Shown: piece by piece, positions 36,469 to 52,000 of the stretch
How positions within the stretch are numbered: the stretch's first letter is position 1
How the letters are laid out: every line of letters begins with the position of its first letter
Assembly (NCBI RefSeq): GCF_016859285.1
Contig: NC_053416.1
Location: 9,980,501 to 10,044,500, forward strand
DNA from: Xiphias gladius
Taxonomy: Eukaryota > Chordata > Actinopteri > Istiophoriformes > Xiphiidae
Direction of reading: 5' to 3'
DNA length: 64,000 bases
Position numbers and translations under genes: made by a program
Notes under the pieces: generated by a model
What the model was told of the DNA's origin: nothing
Seen by the model: only the letters and a program-made list of their open reading frames with translations
Databases searched by the model: none

Positions 36469-38334
36469 GGCTGCAGCTCTGCAGACAAAAAAAAAAAAAA
36501 AAAAGAAACCCTCCTCAATAGAATTATGGAAACTTAAAGAAGGATGCAGATGCGCAGTTATCACAGCAAAACTCTAAACTATCTATAGTGAAGTCATGGG
36601 CAGTAGGAAGAAATCTTATAAGTAGGACATTTTCTTTGGTCTAAGGAAAAATGTTATGATCTGATATCGCTGAGATTTGCGACAGAAGCCGTCAAGATCG
36701 CCGGTGAGTCCTCAACACGTCTCAGTCTAAATCCGTCTACTTGACTCTCAGCCCCCGTGAGGGACTCGAATGCAGGCGAGTTCAGGGACTCCTCGTAAAC
36801 AACCACCTCAGACTGGAAGAGGTTCTCGGGATCTTCATTTTAAGGGAAAGTGTCAGTACATGAATTTACTCTGTTTCGAGCATGAGCCCAGCATTCAAAA
36901 TTTCACTTGAGTAAAAGTAAAAAATGTTATGAGTAAAATGCTCATTGTGCAAAATGACCTCATTCAGAGTTCATTAGTAGCGATTACTACTATATATTAA
37001 ACTATTGGATCATTATCACATATGTATCAATGTGTATTCAGCATCTTACTGCTGAAGTCGTTTGAGGCTGAGCCGATTTGAACTTCTTTAAATACGTCTG
37101 GCATTAGATTATAAGGCTCAGAAGTTACCAGTCATGGCCAATATCTAACCTTTAAAAACTGATGGATCCTTTGGCAGGTAAAACAAATAATCATATAATA
37201 AAGATAATAATAAGTATATAGGTCATTATATATTAGCTGTCAGATAAATGTACTGCAGTAAAAGGTATATTTGTAATGCAATAGAAGTATAAAGACACAT
37301 AAAATTGAAATGCTCAAGTAGGTTCCAAGTACGTCAAAACTGTACTTAATTACAGTACTTGAGTAAATACATCTTGTTGCTTTCCACCACTGAATAGACT
37401 GGTCTAATAGGCTCCATGGATCCTGTAAATATTTCTTTTATGATTGTATCTAGCTATCCATTAAAAACCTGCAGTCAAGGTGTGGCTTTCAATTACGAGG
37501 TGCAGATTTTTTTTTTTTAAATTGACCCCTGCCAGTAATCTACAATGGCTCAAACATAACAACACTTTTAGTTACTTTTTCTGTAGTTTACAGTACGTTA
37601 TGTTTTTTTTTTTTTCTTTATCCAAATATTGGATTTAATTTACGATGAAGTGTCAAACAATAATATTCAAAATGGCCTGGAACTGTAAAAATTTACCGGC
37701 CGACCATGAATTGTGGACAAAACTTTTACCTAAACATTGCACTGAGGGAACTACAAAGTATATTGAGGACGTTTCCCACTTCTCTGCTCGTTCATAGGTG
37801 GAATATAAGCATCAGTGCTGAGGAGCAAATCAGAGATTTCCAGAATAAAATATTCACATTATATTGATACCAATACTAATTAACAACTTATGACAAAAAC
37901 TGGATATTCTAATGAGAACAAAAATCTTTCACAAAAATGTAATGCGATGTAAAATAGAAAAATTATGACTGCATTTTTTTAAAGATATGTAAATCTAAAC
38001 GAGTATGTCTTTATCCATGTGCATCTTCTATTTGTTTTTACTCCCTTTTTTGTTATATTTTATTTCTTTATTTAATGTTAAGGGAGACTGTGTTGTTGGT
38101 TGTTGGCATGTCTCCTAAAAAAAAAATCTAAGGTTGTTGCATATTGCTGGGTCATTTTTTGCAAAGATCTAAATAAAGCTATTGACCAAAAAAAAAAAAA
38201 AAAAAAAAAAAAAAGGTCAAATTGTCTGCTAATAATTTTAATGAATAAGAAAGTACTGCCGAGACCTTGAGAAAGCAGTCTGTCAGGTCGAAATAAACGA
38301 CGTGGTTGAAGTTATTGTGTTCATGTGAGCTCAC
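36469..38334 (-). other. rab38 first intron with a retroposed-looking insert
   Basis: The inferred donor is TACAAG|GTGAGC (38335/38334). The acceptor is TTTGTCTGCAG (36479), preceded by a 19-T tract, leaving a 10-nt leader before the ATG. The right end holds AAATAAAGCTATTGACC followed by ~26 A (38160-38214), the layout of a reverse-transcribed 3' end. The element body could not be classified. Confidence 0.5.
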
Positions 38335-38512
38335 CTTGTAACTGCAGTTTTTTTTTTTTTTGGTTTTTTGGGTTTTTTTTGTTTTGCTCCTGCAGCCTTT
38401 GAAGGCAGCAGCCTGAGGGTCGCCGCTGCGCCGCTGCGTGTGCAGTTACGGTAATGGTGCTGATGAGGGCGAGGAGGGGATGTGTGATGCTGCCGTTGTG
38501 TCCTGCTGCCAT
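38335..38512 (-). other. rab38: Inferred non-coding first exon of rab38
   Basis: A GC-rich block on the minus strand ends in a good donor, CAAG|GTGAGC. It pairs with the acceptor 10 nt before the rab38 ATG at 36468. The 5' end is unknown; 38512 is only the first base of an ATG. If transcription starts further upstream, that ATG opens a ~60-codon upstream frame that runs out of frame across the junction. Confidence 0.45.
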
Positions 38513-38700
38513 TTCATCGGCGGATCACCACGGAAATATCAACAGTCCTGCCCGATTTAACCCGCAGCCGTGGGTTTACACGCTCAACAGGCTGTTTTTA
38601 CATTTAAAAACGGGCCCAATAGTGGTGGTAGACAAGAGGCCCGCCTAATAATAGGATGTTGTTGGCGGGCTATTTCTGCAAGCAACACCACAACCGCTGC
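38400..38700. promoter_or_regulatory. Candidate shared promoter between rab38 and rab39b
   Basis: This is the only CpG-rich block in the 3.6 kb between the two start codons. It includes CGCCGCTGCGCCGCTGCGTG near 38420, CCAAT at 38616-38620, GCCCGCC at 38639-38645 and GGCGGGC at 38664-38670. The inferred first exons diverge from it. Bidirectional activity is inferred from gene orientation and composition only. Confidence 0.4.
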
Positions 38701-38782
38701 TAGTCTGGAGGATCATTTTTTGGAAGACACAATCATCGATATGGGGTTTGTTTTTTACAGATACTGAGCTCTTAACTTTAAG
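38600..38782 (+). other. rab39b: Possible non-coding first exon of rab39b
   Basis: The plus strand has a donor-like TTTAAG|GTAGGT at 38782/38783. An acceptor TTTGCCACAG (ending 40059) lies 19 nt before the rab39b ATG. Neither the exon start nor its use can be proven here. Alternatively, transcription starts just upstream of 40079. Confidence 0.3.
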
Positions 38783-39787
38783 GTAGGTCATCATCTGCTG
38801 ATTTTTTTTTTTTTTCTCTTTCTTTTTTCAACTGCTATCCTTGAATGTCCGCCCTTATAGCAAAGAATACTCCTAACATGGCATTAGACTAAAAGGGCTG
38901 GGCCTCAGTATTTGTTGTAAAGTTGGTGGGGTATGTTGTGATGGCTGTCACTGGAGGCCTCCTCGGAATCAGTGGCCAATATCTCATACCAACTAGGAGT
39001 CGTGTTTAGCAGGCCATCTCTTCGTTAAGCTTCTTTCTGGCCGGCCTCAAGGCCTCCTTGTGTGTTATTGCTGTATAACAGCCAGTCCACTACCCACATG
39101 GGGGATGACTGACTACGCCAGTGTTTATTGAGTTGGAGAGGAGTGGCCTCCCCCCCCCCCCTCCCTCCTTCCCCTCAAATTAGATCACCCAACTGTAAAC
39201 CTGGACACTGCTGAGATGATTCGAGTCTGTTGTGCTCTCCTCATGATAATCCAAGAATGAGCCATGTGGTCGACACAATCTGTGGATGAATTGCACGTTT
39301 GCGTTTCATCTGGATATAAAACCCTGAATCTATTCAAACACAGCCCCTGTTTCTAAAGAGGAGGGTGTCATTTCATTGTTGCTCTGACCGTTAGTAGAAG
39401 CTTTAAGGTGTGCTGAACCTGAGCGGTTGTTTCATTTATTGCCATTTTCTGTCATTTTCTTCCTCATAAAAATGCTTGTGTGACAACAGACACCATGTTA
39501 ATATTTTACATAACACAGACGCGTGGTTTCCTGCTATTTCACGCGTAGAAAAAGATCTACAAATGAAATATTAGTTCATATTTTTTGCCATTTACACTGC
39601 ACTTTAAAGGATTGATACTGTTACTGCAGGTCAAGCCCATGTTTAGGATTCATATTTTGTCAAGACCATTTCTGCAGTGGTCTTCAGGAGACAGAGACAA
39701 CTCAAGTTCTTCAAGCAATCAAGCAAATTTTTGGCTTTTAAATACAGTTCATCTCATCTTAGTTATTCTCTTGTATTAATATGGATT

Positions 39788-40010
39788 AGAGTTGAAACGA
39801 TTAATAGATTTTTGGATTGACAAAAAAGCCAGCATGTCAATGTCAATTAATTTTATAATTTCAGCCATTTTTCAAGCAAAAATGTCTTTTTTTTTTGCTG
39901 GTTCCAACCTTTCAAATGTGAGGATTTGATGGTTTTATTTATCATATATAATAATAAACTTAATATCTTTGGGTTTTGAATTGTTGGTTGGACTTTTAAG
40001 ACATTTTAAG
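39788..40010 (-). repeat. CGATTAAT-family interspersed element (copy 4, inverted, partial)
   Basis: Contains GTTGAAACGATTAATAGATT, CAATTAATTTTATAATTTCA and AATATCTTTGGGTTTTGAAT, in the inverted order seen at 7117-7311. It ends about 70 bp before the rab39b start codon. Confidence 0.55.
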
Positions 40011-40071
40011 CCTTAATATGGATGACGGTGACTGAGCGATTGATTCTACTTTGCCACAGATTTTAGTTTTA

Positions 40072-41632
<1,561 letters not shown>

Positions 41633-42610
41633 TTTACCTGGCTGCAGCATGTGGGGGTGACAGGTGGTAAATACTTCAGTGGACTCCGTCTGTAGGAGAT
41701 CTTTCTCTAGCCATGGCTGCACTCAGGCCAGTTTTTTTGGGACTTATAATACTTCCCTGCTGAGTTAACAAGCTTTACTTCTATACACAAGACATTGCTC
41801 GGTCTTTCGGGGTGCCTGTTTATGGCTCTGTCCACACTTAGGACACTTTATTGATGTTCCTGACAGGCGTAGAAGCACAAGAAGCATCCTAACCCCCTCA
41901 CTGTTCTGTGTGCACGTGTGTGTGATTGTATTAACCCTCGACGCTTACCGGCGTTCAGCTTTACTCCGCTTTCGCTCTTTCCTGATGTGTACAGTCATAC
42001 TCCAGTGGCCGCTCGTGTTCTTGTTGCACATCTCTAAGGGACTGAGACCGACAGTGTAACATGTTCAATACTCGTGGTAATTTCAATCTGAATCAGTGAC
42101 GCCGAGACTGAGCCATGCCTTTTTTCTTTTCATGCATAATACTCAGAATATACTGCAACCTTGTACAGACTATATCCATTGAGAGAGTTGAGACGGAAAG
42201 AGATCTTCACTGATTCTACTGCACTACACATCCAAGTGGCTTAATACATGAGGAGAGTGGAGGATAACGAAAGTGAAATTGAATTGAACCAAAGTTTGAG
42301 GTACTGTCATGCTCGTTTGTCTGAATGCTGATGAAAGAGTTTGCACGGTGAAAGTGTTCAATGGTACATTTGCTGTTTGCTGAAAGGAAAGTTACTGTAG
42401 CAGCTTGCTGGTGGCCATTATGGGTAGATCACAGCAAGGATTTTTATTGATATGGCAAGTACCCTGTTCATGTTTACTAGTCTGTGCTGGTTTACTGGTG
42501 AGAACAGGTAAGATATAACCTTAAAGCCTTTTGTATGGAACCCCAGTGTGTTCAATATTAAATATATATAAAAGAAATTAATAATCATACGAATAAATTG
42601 TGTCAAACAC
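41633..42610 (+). other. rab39b: Inferred rab39b 3' untranslated region
   Basis: Unique, repeat-poor sequence follows the TGA. The first AATAAA on the plus strand is at 42592-42597, giving a ~980-nt 3' UTR if used. Human RAB39B has a longer 3' UTR, so distal sites such as the AATAAA pair near 44224 and 44241 remain possible. Confidence 0.45.
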
Positions 42611-45600
42611 ACAAATGAACCAAGAATTTTTGAAATATTTGAAGAAACAATTGAAACTTCAATCCTTCCTCTGAAATGTTATCTCGTCATTCTTATTTAC
42701 ACAATAACAGAGTTCCACTGGAGTTTACTTTTATGTGATTATAGACACTTTTATTTCAAGATGCTATTTTTACAATGGCACGTGGTATGGGGGACATCAT
42801 ATTGACATGCTGGTGTTTGTGACTCTGTAGGCACATGCTTGTGAACACGATCATTCAGGAACATAGTGGAAATAGTAGAAACTTGACACTCACACCACAG
42901 GTACTCCATATGGAGCAGATGATCTGGTTAGACTTTGGTGTGCATGGTTGCATACATTTGCATATTAATAAGGTGTACTATTTTTTTAAACTCAACGTCT
43001 CTTCCTGACAGTGGCGTTGTCGGCGGATGCCTCGCCTTTCTGCCAATTGCATGCCCCCTACCTCTCGTAAACGAAATCAGCGGCTTAGCCGGTTAGCACC
43101 TGTTAGCAAGAGCGAACACAGAGAGAAGATTGTCCATCTGTCTGTCTTTGAGGAACATCTTTAAAATCAAAATGCAGCTGAGGTAACGCTGAATTAACCA
43201 GCTAACTTTAGCTGGAAAACCCTGGTTGTTTAAAAACTCTTACCGTTGGTTTGAAGCCAATAGAGTCCCCAATGACTCCTCTAATCATCTGGATGAAAAA
43301 ATATTCTCTACACTGAATGATAAAAAAAAAAAAAAGAAAAAGATTTTTAACTCATTTCCCAAGTTTCCCAAGAAAAATATCATTCACTGAAAAAGAACTC
43401 CAATGAAAATAATGAAATAACATTTAATAATACAAAAAAAACCCCAATTTCTTGTTTGATTTATACATTTCACACAATCTATTCATGTGATTATTTATTT
43501 CATCGTCACATATTCATTTGTGTGATATTGAACACTTTGGGGCTCCATACTTTTGGAAAATGATGCTATGAATCTGAAAATGGAGCCTGCTCTTAAATAT
43601 TACACAACACCTTCAGGTTATAATCTCTTCTCACACCTATGCCCACAGTCCATCCATAGATTCAGTCATGTCCATATTTATAATCAGTGCATGCCTCCAT
43701 TTTAACCGAAATTTTCCAAAGAAAGAAAAGAACTTTTATTTTTGATATAATGTAAATACCCATTTCATTCAGTACGTGGAATCTCATTAGAAAGAGTGGA
43801 ATGAATGAACTGTCTGATTTGTTGCCTGGGGAGGGGAGAAGAAGTCAAGCCTCAAGGCATAGCGTGTGTTAACCACGGAAAGTGAACAAATTAAGAACAT
43901 GTGAACTTGACAACTGCGCAGATTTCAGTTCAGACTGGCAGCATTAATATTGACTAATTCATCTAACAGCTTAGAAGACAATGGTGAGTGAGTACTTCGT
44001 TAAACTGTGCAGGGGACGTGTCTCTTTCGAGTGCCTTCTGGAGGAAAGACGCAGCCCGCTTCCTGTCCACAGATACAACCGTGTGTTTATCTTGTGAATA
44101 TTGACATCTAAAGTGTGAGGCGGCAGGAATGTCACACTACACACCCTGTAAATAATTTATTTAAAACCAAACCCTGTCAAAGTTGACTGTTCAGTGTTGT
44201 CGTGGCATCGAGTGTCATCAGTAATAAATGCCTGGAAACATAAATAAAGATTTACCTTGCGCACAGGTCGGAGGCGCACTGCTCTTTTTGCCATTAAACC
44301 GGCTGTCAGTTGGGCAACAGGCAGCAGTAAGGGGTCACGGTTGTGGTTAAACAATTGATGTAGTGCTGTGTGTGACCACTGGAGGGCCTTACCGCGTGGA
44401 CAAGGGAGGGGAGCAGAAGCGGTTACTTCAGCACATCATGTTTTGTCGTGGCCTCTTCCCACTAAAAAACAGTAAGAGACATTTTTGAGTAACGTCTGAA
44501 AACACAAATATTGGCAGCATGAAGAGAGAGGGGTTCAAAAATACTCACTGTGTAGAAAACAAACGTAAGAATTTACAGTCTTTGTCAGCAATCACAATTC
44601 TCAATATGCTGTGTGCAATTCTAAAATCTACAGTTCGTTTTGCCTTGGACACGGGAGTGAATGGCACTGCTTTTCCAAAGCTTTTATATTACTCTCAAGC
44701 ACATTTATCAACATGCTCTTTGTTTAAATCCTCACAAGCCAAATACCGTCGCCACCTGTGACGTGCAGAGGTTTCATATTTTCGGCAAGAGAGCCAGATG
44801 GCCACGAGGTGCCGGTCAGGTGACTCTTCATCATCAGTTCTCAGTGAAACTTATCACACATGGCCAAATTTAGTTCACAGGCGCCACTCCTCAGCTGTCA
44901 TTTATCTAACTCATGGGCTTTCCGTACGTGGGCACCGCAAAAGGCCTCTCATGCATAGACTGTGTGGGCGTTTTTGTCCGAGGCTGGGGGGGGGCAGGGA
45001 CGGCATCTAGCTGTGAGGACATCACGGCAGATGCAGTGGAGAGTTTCACCTTTTCTATTTTCATTGTTAAATTGTTCCTGATTTACATGTATTTGTTGGA
45101 TTGAGACATTTGGTTTTTACTGTACTATTGTTTTTCTACTTTATGTCTTACATTACTCCTACATGCAAGGTTCTTACTGTGAACAGGGGCAGGGATGGTG
45201 ACCACTGACAGTGAGAAACCTGTGAACAGACTGTTGAAAGTGGACGCTGCATGACATCAGTCTATACAGTTGGCTGTAACAAATAATTGAGTTTATTATT
45301 CAGCTATTGTATCTAACTCTCAATGAGAAAAGCCACAAAGAAGCACAATTTTAATTTCTTCTGTCATGCTGACACAGCTCTTTTGACATTTGACAGCCTT
45401 GACTTAAATAATGATAAAAGGGACATGTCATTTTGGTAAATGTGGTATAAATGGTGTAAGCTATTTAGTCTTGATGGATAGTCTAAATGTTTTGAGTAAG
45501 TGGAGGCCTTTTACTGCCTTATGAAGTGCTGCGCTGCTCAGTATTAAATAATGTTGATTGCTCTTAATCTGAGATAAATACAATAGGTAAGTGGACTTAA

Positions 45601-46029
45601 GCGATTGAGATAAAACTGACAAATCGTTTTATGTTTATAGGCATTATAATTATGGCCTTTTCCTACCAAAAAACAAGTTGAAATCTAAAACCACTAATAT
45701 TAAAAACATAAATAGAGATGGGATGCGGATGAACGCTGAATAGGAAAGAATGTAAGGATTGAATTAGTTTATAGGCCTGTGGATGCAGGATCAGGATTGA
45801 TGTTCGAAGTTGCAAAGTTAGTCAAACAGCCCGAGGGCAGAGTCATGTTGCATCTTACACAGATGACATTGTTCCACATAATGCAGTGAGTCACCGGTGA
45901 CTCATTGTCAAATCGGTAAAGGTGGCTTCAACAATAGCCTCTGGTATTCAGCTCATATTGAAAAGAAATGGCTCCCATCCTTCTTTCAAAAGAAACTGAA
46001 GAGGTGGGTAAAACACAAGAGGCCAATCT
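42611..46029. other. Intergenic region between converging rab39b and slc7a3
   Basis: About 3.4 kb of AT-rich sequence with homopolymer A runs (near 43322) and no recognised gene, RNA or strong repeat. Short open frames at 44519-45104 have no homology, no splice context and a non-coding codon pattern. Confidence 0.6.
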
Positions 46030-49005
46030 GCCATAAGCATGAATTGTGTTTTATTTTTAAAAAAAAAAAAAAAAAACCCATTGAAAATACAGCTCATTTT
46101 ATACATGACAGCCATATGTACAGGATATAAAACAAAGACAAAAATAGATCACTGCTGTTAATGAGACAGCGTGGAAAGGGGAGATGATCGTAAAGATTTT
46201 CGAAAGGCACAAGGGCTGTCTTTGAATAGCTCTTGTGTGACATGAGTCACAGCCATAGAACATTTTAACGGTAAATTAACCCTTCCCGGGGTCCTTCAAT
46301 GACAGCATTCAAGAAAACGTAAGAGTTTTACGCTTAAATCTGCAGCAGGAATCTCGAGTCTCACATTATGGGTTTGTTCCATGCCTGCGAGAGTAGCCGA
46401 TGAAGTAGCTTGAATAGTCTGAGACACAGTCCGACTCCTTTGTTTTACCAGCCCCGGTGCCTTCCTCAGGCAGAAAGATGGTCGTTTAGGCACCAGATTA
46501 TAGATTCACATCAGAAACAATGGCTGAATCCTAATCTTCCCTTACCCCAATTCTCCACAAACTTTTTGGGAGATATGTCAAGTTCTGACATGTCTAAAGG
46601 GGGAGCAAACAATAAAGATGTTTAGGGACTTTTTTTTTTTTTAAATCTGCGGAAATGCTTCAATTTTGCCTCCACCGCGACCATTTCAACTGAAAAGGGG
46701 ACAAGGATTTGTATAATTTGGATTTCAGCAGCATCGAGTGTCGAATGAAATGCCTTCAAAAGACCACCTCTTACCAAATTATACTTAAGGGACATATTTT
46801 AAAGAAAGTAAGTTTGTATAATTTACAGCATTATACAAATAAAGATATAATTTTAAACAAATACTGTACACTCTACAGTATAGCACTTTACTAGAACAAC
46901 AACAGCGCCAACAAAAAAAAAGAAAAAAAAAAAAAGCTATTAATAAGTTAACATATTGACTCAAGAGGATTGGGGTAAAAACATTTAAAATTACACAATT
47001 TAGAGACCAACTTTAAGTGGTCATTATTTGTTTTGGAAAACTCAGTTTCTGAAAACACGTTCATTTGGTCAGGAAGGAAAGAAAATATTCAGTTAACTCA
47101 TTTGGTGAACCAAGACATTTGCAACAAATGTTTTGGAAGCAACAAGAGACCAAAAAAAAAAAAAAAAAAAATTTTTTAAACCTGTACATTTAATGATGAA
47201 AATACATTAACATCTAAAAAGCATATTGAGACTGACATGAAAAGGCAAAAACAAAAACAAGAACGCTATCCCAAACAGACAACACTATAAACATTTAAAT
47301 ATTAACAGTACTATCAGAAAAGTAAATACAGTAGTAAAAATAAAACAGATGGGATCTCAGACAAAGCTGCCAAGACCAAGTTTCAATTGAAACTAAACAA
47401 GAACCATTGTGAAAAAAAACAAACAAAACAAAAACAAAAAAACAAAAACAAACCATTTAGTCTTTTCACAAGGAAGTAAAAATAAAACAAACGGTGAATA
47501 TATTTTAGTGGTGATTAAAGACAGACCCTTGTTCAGAAACGGACCCCGAGCTCCCAGACACTCAAGTGGATCTTGCAGGGATGGACAGATGTCAATTAGA
47601 AACTATTCACTGTGTATTTACCAAATTTTAAAAAAAAACACCCTGTTCCTTGTCACATCAGAAGATAACTTGAGGCGATTAATGAACTTTCTAAATGCAA
47701 ATCTGTCCTGAGATCTGCAGAAATATCTGGGTACAGCTATATTAAAAGAAGTTGAAACAGACCAATACAAATCAAATTTCATACAAATCTTCCAATGTCC
47801 AACAATGTTGTTTTGGAATAACAGACAGATGTGGTTAAACTACAGTAAATACCAGAAAGGATAGTAGAGAGGAGATTTTCCTTCGCTGTTTTCACATAAA
47901 TTTCTGGATTTCAAGGTCCTTAAAAAGGCTCAAAAAGTAGTCCGTTGCCCTTTTGACTGTTAAAAGCCTCATCAAAATCCTTGAAACAAAGCCCACGATA
48001 CCATTTCAACTGGGCCTACGTTTGAGACAAAAAACACAACATGGATAATTAAATATCGTTTCATACCATTTAAAAATTATACTGTAACATATATTTTATG
48101 GCTTGTCTCTGGGAGCAGGGGGCACAAGGGCGATAGTGTGTGTAAAACTCATCAAATCTGTAAAGCATGTACTTAAGCCTCAGAAAACTGAACAGCGCAG
48201 CGCAGACTACATAAACATCGACCATGTGCTACTGACCTAACTGCACTGAGGCCCCGACTGACACCGTTAACCACACAGCTTCAGTGCTACCTGGTTTACA
48301 CACAAACAAATAGGCTGGTGCAATAATCAAGGACCAATGAACTAGACATGTCAACTCTACTGAAAGCTGGTCATGAGAAGCAACTGATTTTCATCTCTGC
48401 CACTTTGTGGTGGTATGAAAATCACGGTTTTTAAAAACAGCTTGAAGTCTATCTCACTGAGCCAAGTGTCTTGGTGATCATAAACTCGCTGGTTTAAGTC
48501 ATAATTTTTAGATATATAGACAGTAGTACTCCCTAGTGGCCAGGTGGCTCCTTGCGCAGCCACGGCACGATAAACAACAAAGAGGAAGCAAAGAATAAAA
48601 ATTGCTAAAGTGTAACATTTGTCAAGTTAACAGCTTCAGCGAACGAAAAACAGGATTTCATGGGGGAGTACCACAGTACTCTGTTAGTTCGGTCCATTCA
48701 AAGCATATGTTATAGGCAGGTAAATATCTCCAGAGGGCTAAGGCTAAGTACAAACAGACAGACAGACAGATTGAAACAGACACATGGGCCAGAAAAGTGG
48801 GTCTGTCACAGTGTCTAGCCATCAAGTTAATCAGCCTCCAAGTCAGAGGTAAGATGTGTGTGGCGTTTCTCTTGCCTCTCCTCCCTTTAAACCCAGGGCT
48901 GTGTTCCAGGCTGACTACACTGCAGCATTTGGCTGCCAGTTCAACCAGACTGCCAAAATGAGTGTAGAGGCTCTGCAACATTTCCCAGGTCTACATCAGT
49001 CTGTA
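46030..49005 (-). other. slc7a3: Inferred slc7a3 3' untranslated region
   Basis: The first AATAAA on the minus strand below the slc7a3 stop is at 46050-46055, with a GU-rich TCTTGTGTTTTACC stretch about 30 nt downstream. Using it gives a ~3-kb 3' UTR. The interval is AT-rich, with A-runs and no competing exon. The end is inferred. Confidence 0.45.
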
Positions 49006-52000
49006 TCAGGGGCTGCTGCCTGCTTCCACGTCACTGTCATCGGGAGCGCCTTTGTAAATTGGGCTCTTGGTCTGCAGCGCGGGCTCATATTTGCGGGGGG
49101 ACGACCTGTTGGCAGCTTCAGTGCTGTTCTTAATGCCATAAAAGAAGTAGATGGCGAAACCTGGAGGGGAAGGGAGAGGCAACAGGAAGTTAGGAAACAG
49201 TAACATTAGCACTAATATGTAACACTAGAAATGAAAACAGAAGTGGTGATGTTCAAAACGTACCAATTATCATCCAAACGGTGAAGCGGCACCATGTACC
49301 CTGGTCCAGCTGCATCATGAGGTAGATGTTGACGAAAACACTGAAGAGGGGCAACCAGGGAAGAAGAGGGACCTGGAGGGGACAGAGACAAAGTCAGCCT
49401 AACCATATTTCAAAACGGACCTGGTTCTGCTCTGGGTAGCAGAGAGAGAGAAAAGCAGGTGTGCCAAAATGCCATCGCAAATCAGTGGATCTCTTCGCCT
49501 CTCAGCTGTCAAGACAGTCTCAGAGTTGCCGATGTAACAGTGTAGTTTTCCCAAAACAAAGTACTTGAGGGACAAAGACAAAACAGAACTGTCCTCTCTT
49601 TCTCTCTCTCTCTCTAACTCAAAGGGTGCCTTCTCAGGGTTTGGTAGTTACCTTGAAGGTGAGAGCCTCTTTGCTCTCAGGCTGCCTGAAGATGATGACG
49701 ACGCAGACGCCACAGAGCAGAGTCAAAATGACACAGGGCACCACGACGCCTGCATGACCGGTCAGCAGCTCTGGCAGGTAGTTGGCCAGGACAACGCACA
49801 GTATGGTGATAAGAACAGCTGCACAGAGGGGCGGAGAAAAAGTCAGTTACACTGGTTGCAGTGAGATGCAAATTACTATACATATAAAAAAAAAAAAAGA
49901 CTTTCATCAGCTTATAGGAGTTAACCAGAAGCTCTGGCTTTAACCTCCTCCATGATGTACTTACAAATAATAGCAGTGGTAGCGTAGACAATGTTCCCAG
50001 AGGTCTGTGTTGGGGTCTTTCCGCTTGGGCAGAAGAGCAGCTTGGCAGTGAAGGCCTCTCGGAGCGGCCTATCCTCCATCTCCGCGCCATATTCGTCGCC
50101 GCTGTCCCCCCCACTCACAGCCACCTTCTCGCCTTCCACCAGCTCCACCAGCTTCTCCGTCTGGCTGGATGAGGACAGGCTGCCTGGCTGGTACCTGTGG
50201 AGACAGGGAAGTGTGTCAGTGAGTTACCAAAAAAAAAAAATGTAAAGAATAAAGGAGGATTATTTACAGTGGCTTAACTGGATGAGAAAAAAAAAACCCT
50301 ATAGCTAGAAACATTGGCTACATACAAATAAGAGCTTTCATAAAATGTATTAACATTCTTGTGCAAAACAGTTTAGTCCAATGCTAATGAGAATGAACCA
50401 TTTGAGAGCCAGTGCGTGAAGCTTCTGTGACCCTTTTATTTTAACTGTACGCAGATTATGATATAACTATGCTTTTAAGCTAGTACTTGGCAACGGCGTT
50501 GGTACAGCAGCTGCTAGGGAGTAATTAACATGATTACAACTTCAGAAGGCTCTGAGAATGTACCAGCGGAGACTGAAGGTGCTTACCTGAGGATGAGGAC
50601 GCAGATGGCCACTAAAGAGTACGCTAACAGAGTTCCAATAGACATGAGGTCAACCAGAGCTGCCAGGTCGAACAGGAAGGCCATGAGGGCTATAGGGAGA
50701 AGTAAAATGAGATTTCTTAGAAAATGTATACTTGTAACCCATCTCTAAGTCAGAAAGACTTAATTGTTTAGACTGCCCACAATGCAAGCAGGGACCCCCA
50801 AAAAAATAAAATAAAATGCAGTATATCCTTTTTTGCAGACTTTTCTGTACGGTAAAGCTTTATTGATCCCGAACAGACAGGCCATTAGACAGGCTTCTAG
50901 ACAGAGCTGAGGCAGGAGACAGCTGTGACCCTGGCAAACTACAAACAACCACTCTCAACAGACTTGACAGCATGGGGTAGACACAGCAAAAAACAGCCCG
51001 TAGGTCTGAAGCAATAAGCAAACATGACAAGAAAGAGACTCCGATAAGGATAAACACACCCACACAGAGAAGAAAAATCAAGTAAAATACACCAGTAGGA
51101 ATAGCGAGCTTACCTGCAACAATGCCAGAAGCGATGGTGGCCAGGAGAGGGGTCTTTGTGCGAGCGTTCATCCTGGACAGAACACGGAACAGCAGCCCGT
51201 CCTCTGCCATGGCGTAGATGACTCGCGGCATGGGAAACATAGAGCCTAGGAGACTGAGAGAAGATCAACAGTTAGCAAAAGATATGAATTGTTAGTGTTA
51301 AAAGAGATTTACAGTGTCATGTAAAAGGAACACGAAAACAATATCCTTCCTTACCTGGTGGACAGAGCACAGAGAGAGCCCACAGCCACGATGTACCTGG
51401 CGGGAGCCCAGCCGACGTAGCTGAAGGCCTCGGGCAGAGGGCTCTGGGTGTTCAGCTCGTAGTATGGCATCATCAGGGTCAGGGCGGCAGACACACCAAA
51501 GTAGGCGAAAAAACAGATCAGCAGCGAGGCCACGATGCCAATAGGTATGGACCGCATGGGGTTCTTTGCTTCCTCGCCTGAGGACAAAACAAAAAGACGA
51601 TTGTTGATATTAAGGGTCCAAATGAGAAAGGGGAATAGACAGCCAACCATGTTTGCAACAGGTGACATTTTATGCATCACATACATGCGTTGCCGACTGC
51701 AGAGCACGTGAAAAAGACTTGAGGGTCTTGAAAGATGGTGACATCTCTCTCCTCTCTCATTTCACTCAAAGTTAAATAACATGGCATTTCAATATGGACA
51801 ACAGGTACTGCGTTGGCCCAGCACTAATATAATGTGCCAATATCTCAGATGTACGTACGTAACACTGAATGGAAAAAAAAAAAAAAAAAAAGTTTACCCT
51901 TGTGTTTACTATCCAAACATTTGCTCCCATGTGAACATGAGGGTACGCAGTCAACAACAGCAAATTCTCATGTCAAAATTGCAAATAATGCAAAAAAGAA

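Noticed and set aside
38321-38512. Minus-strand frame beginning MAAGHNGSITHP, as an N-terminal extension of rab38
   Set aside because: Splicing to the acceptor at 36479 puts it out of frame with MQQELLFKV. At most it is an upstream frame.
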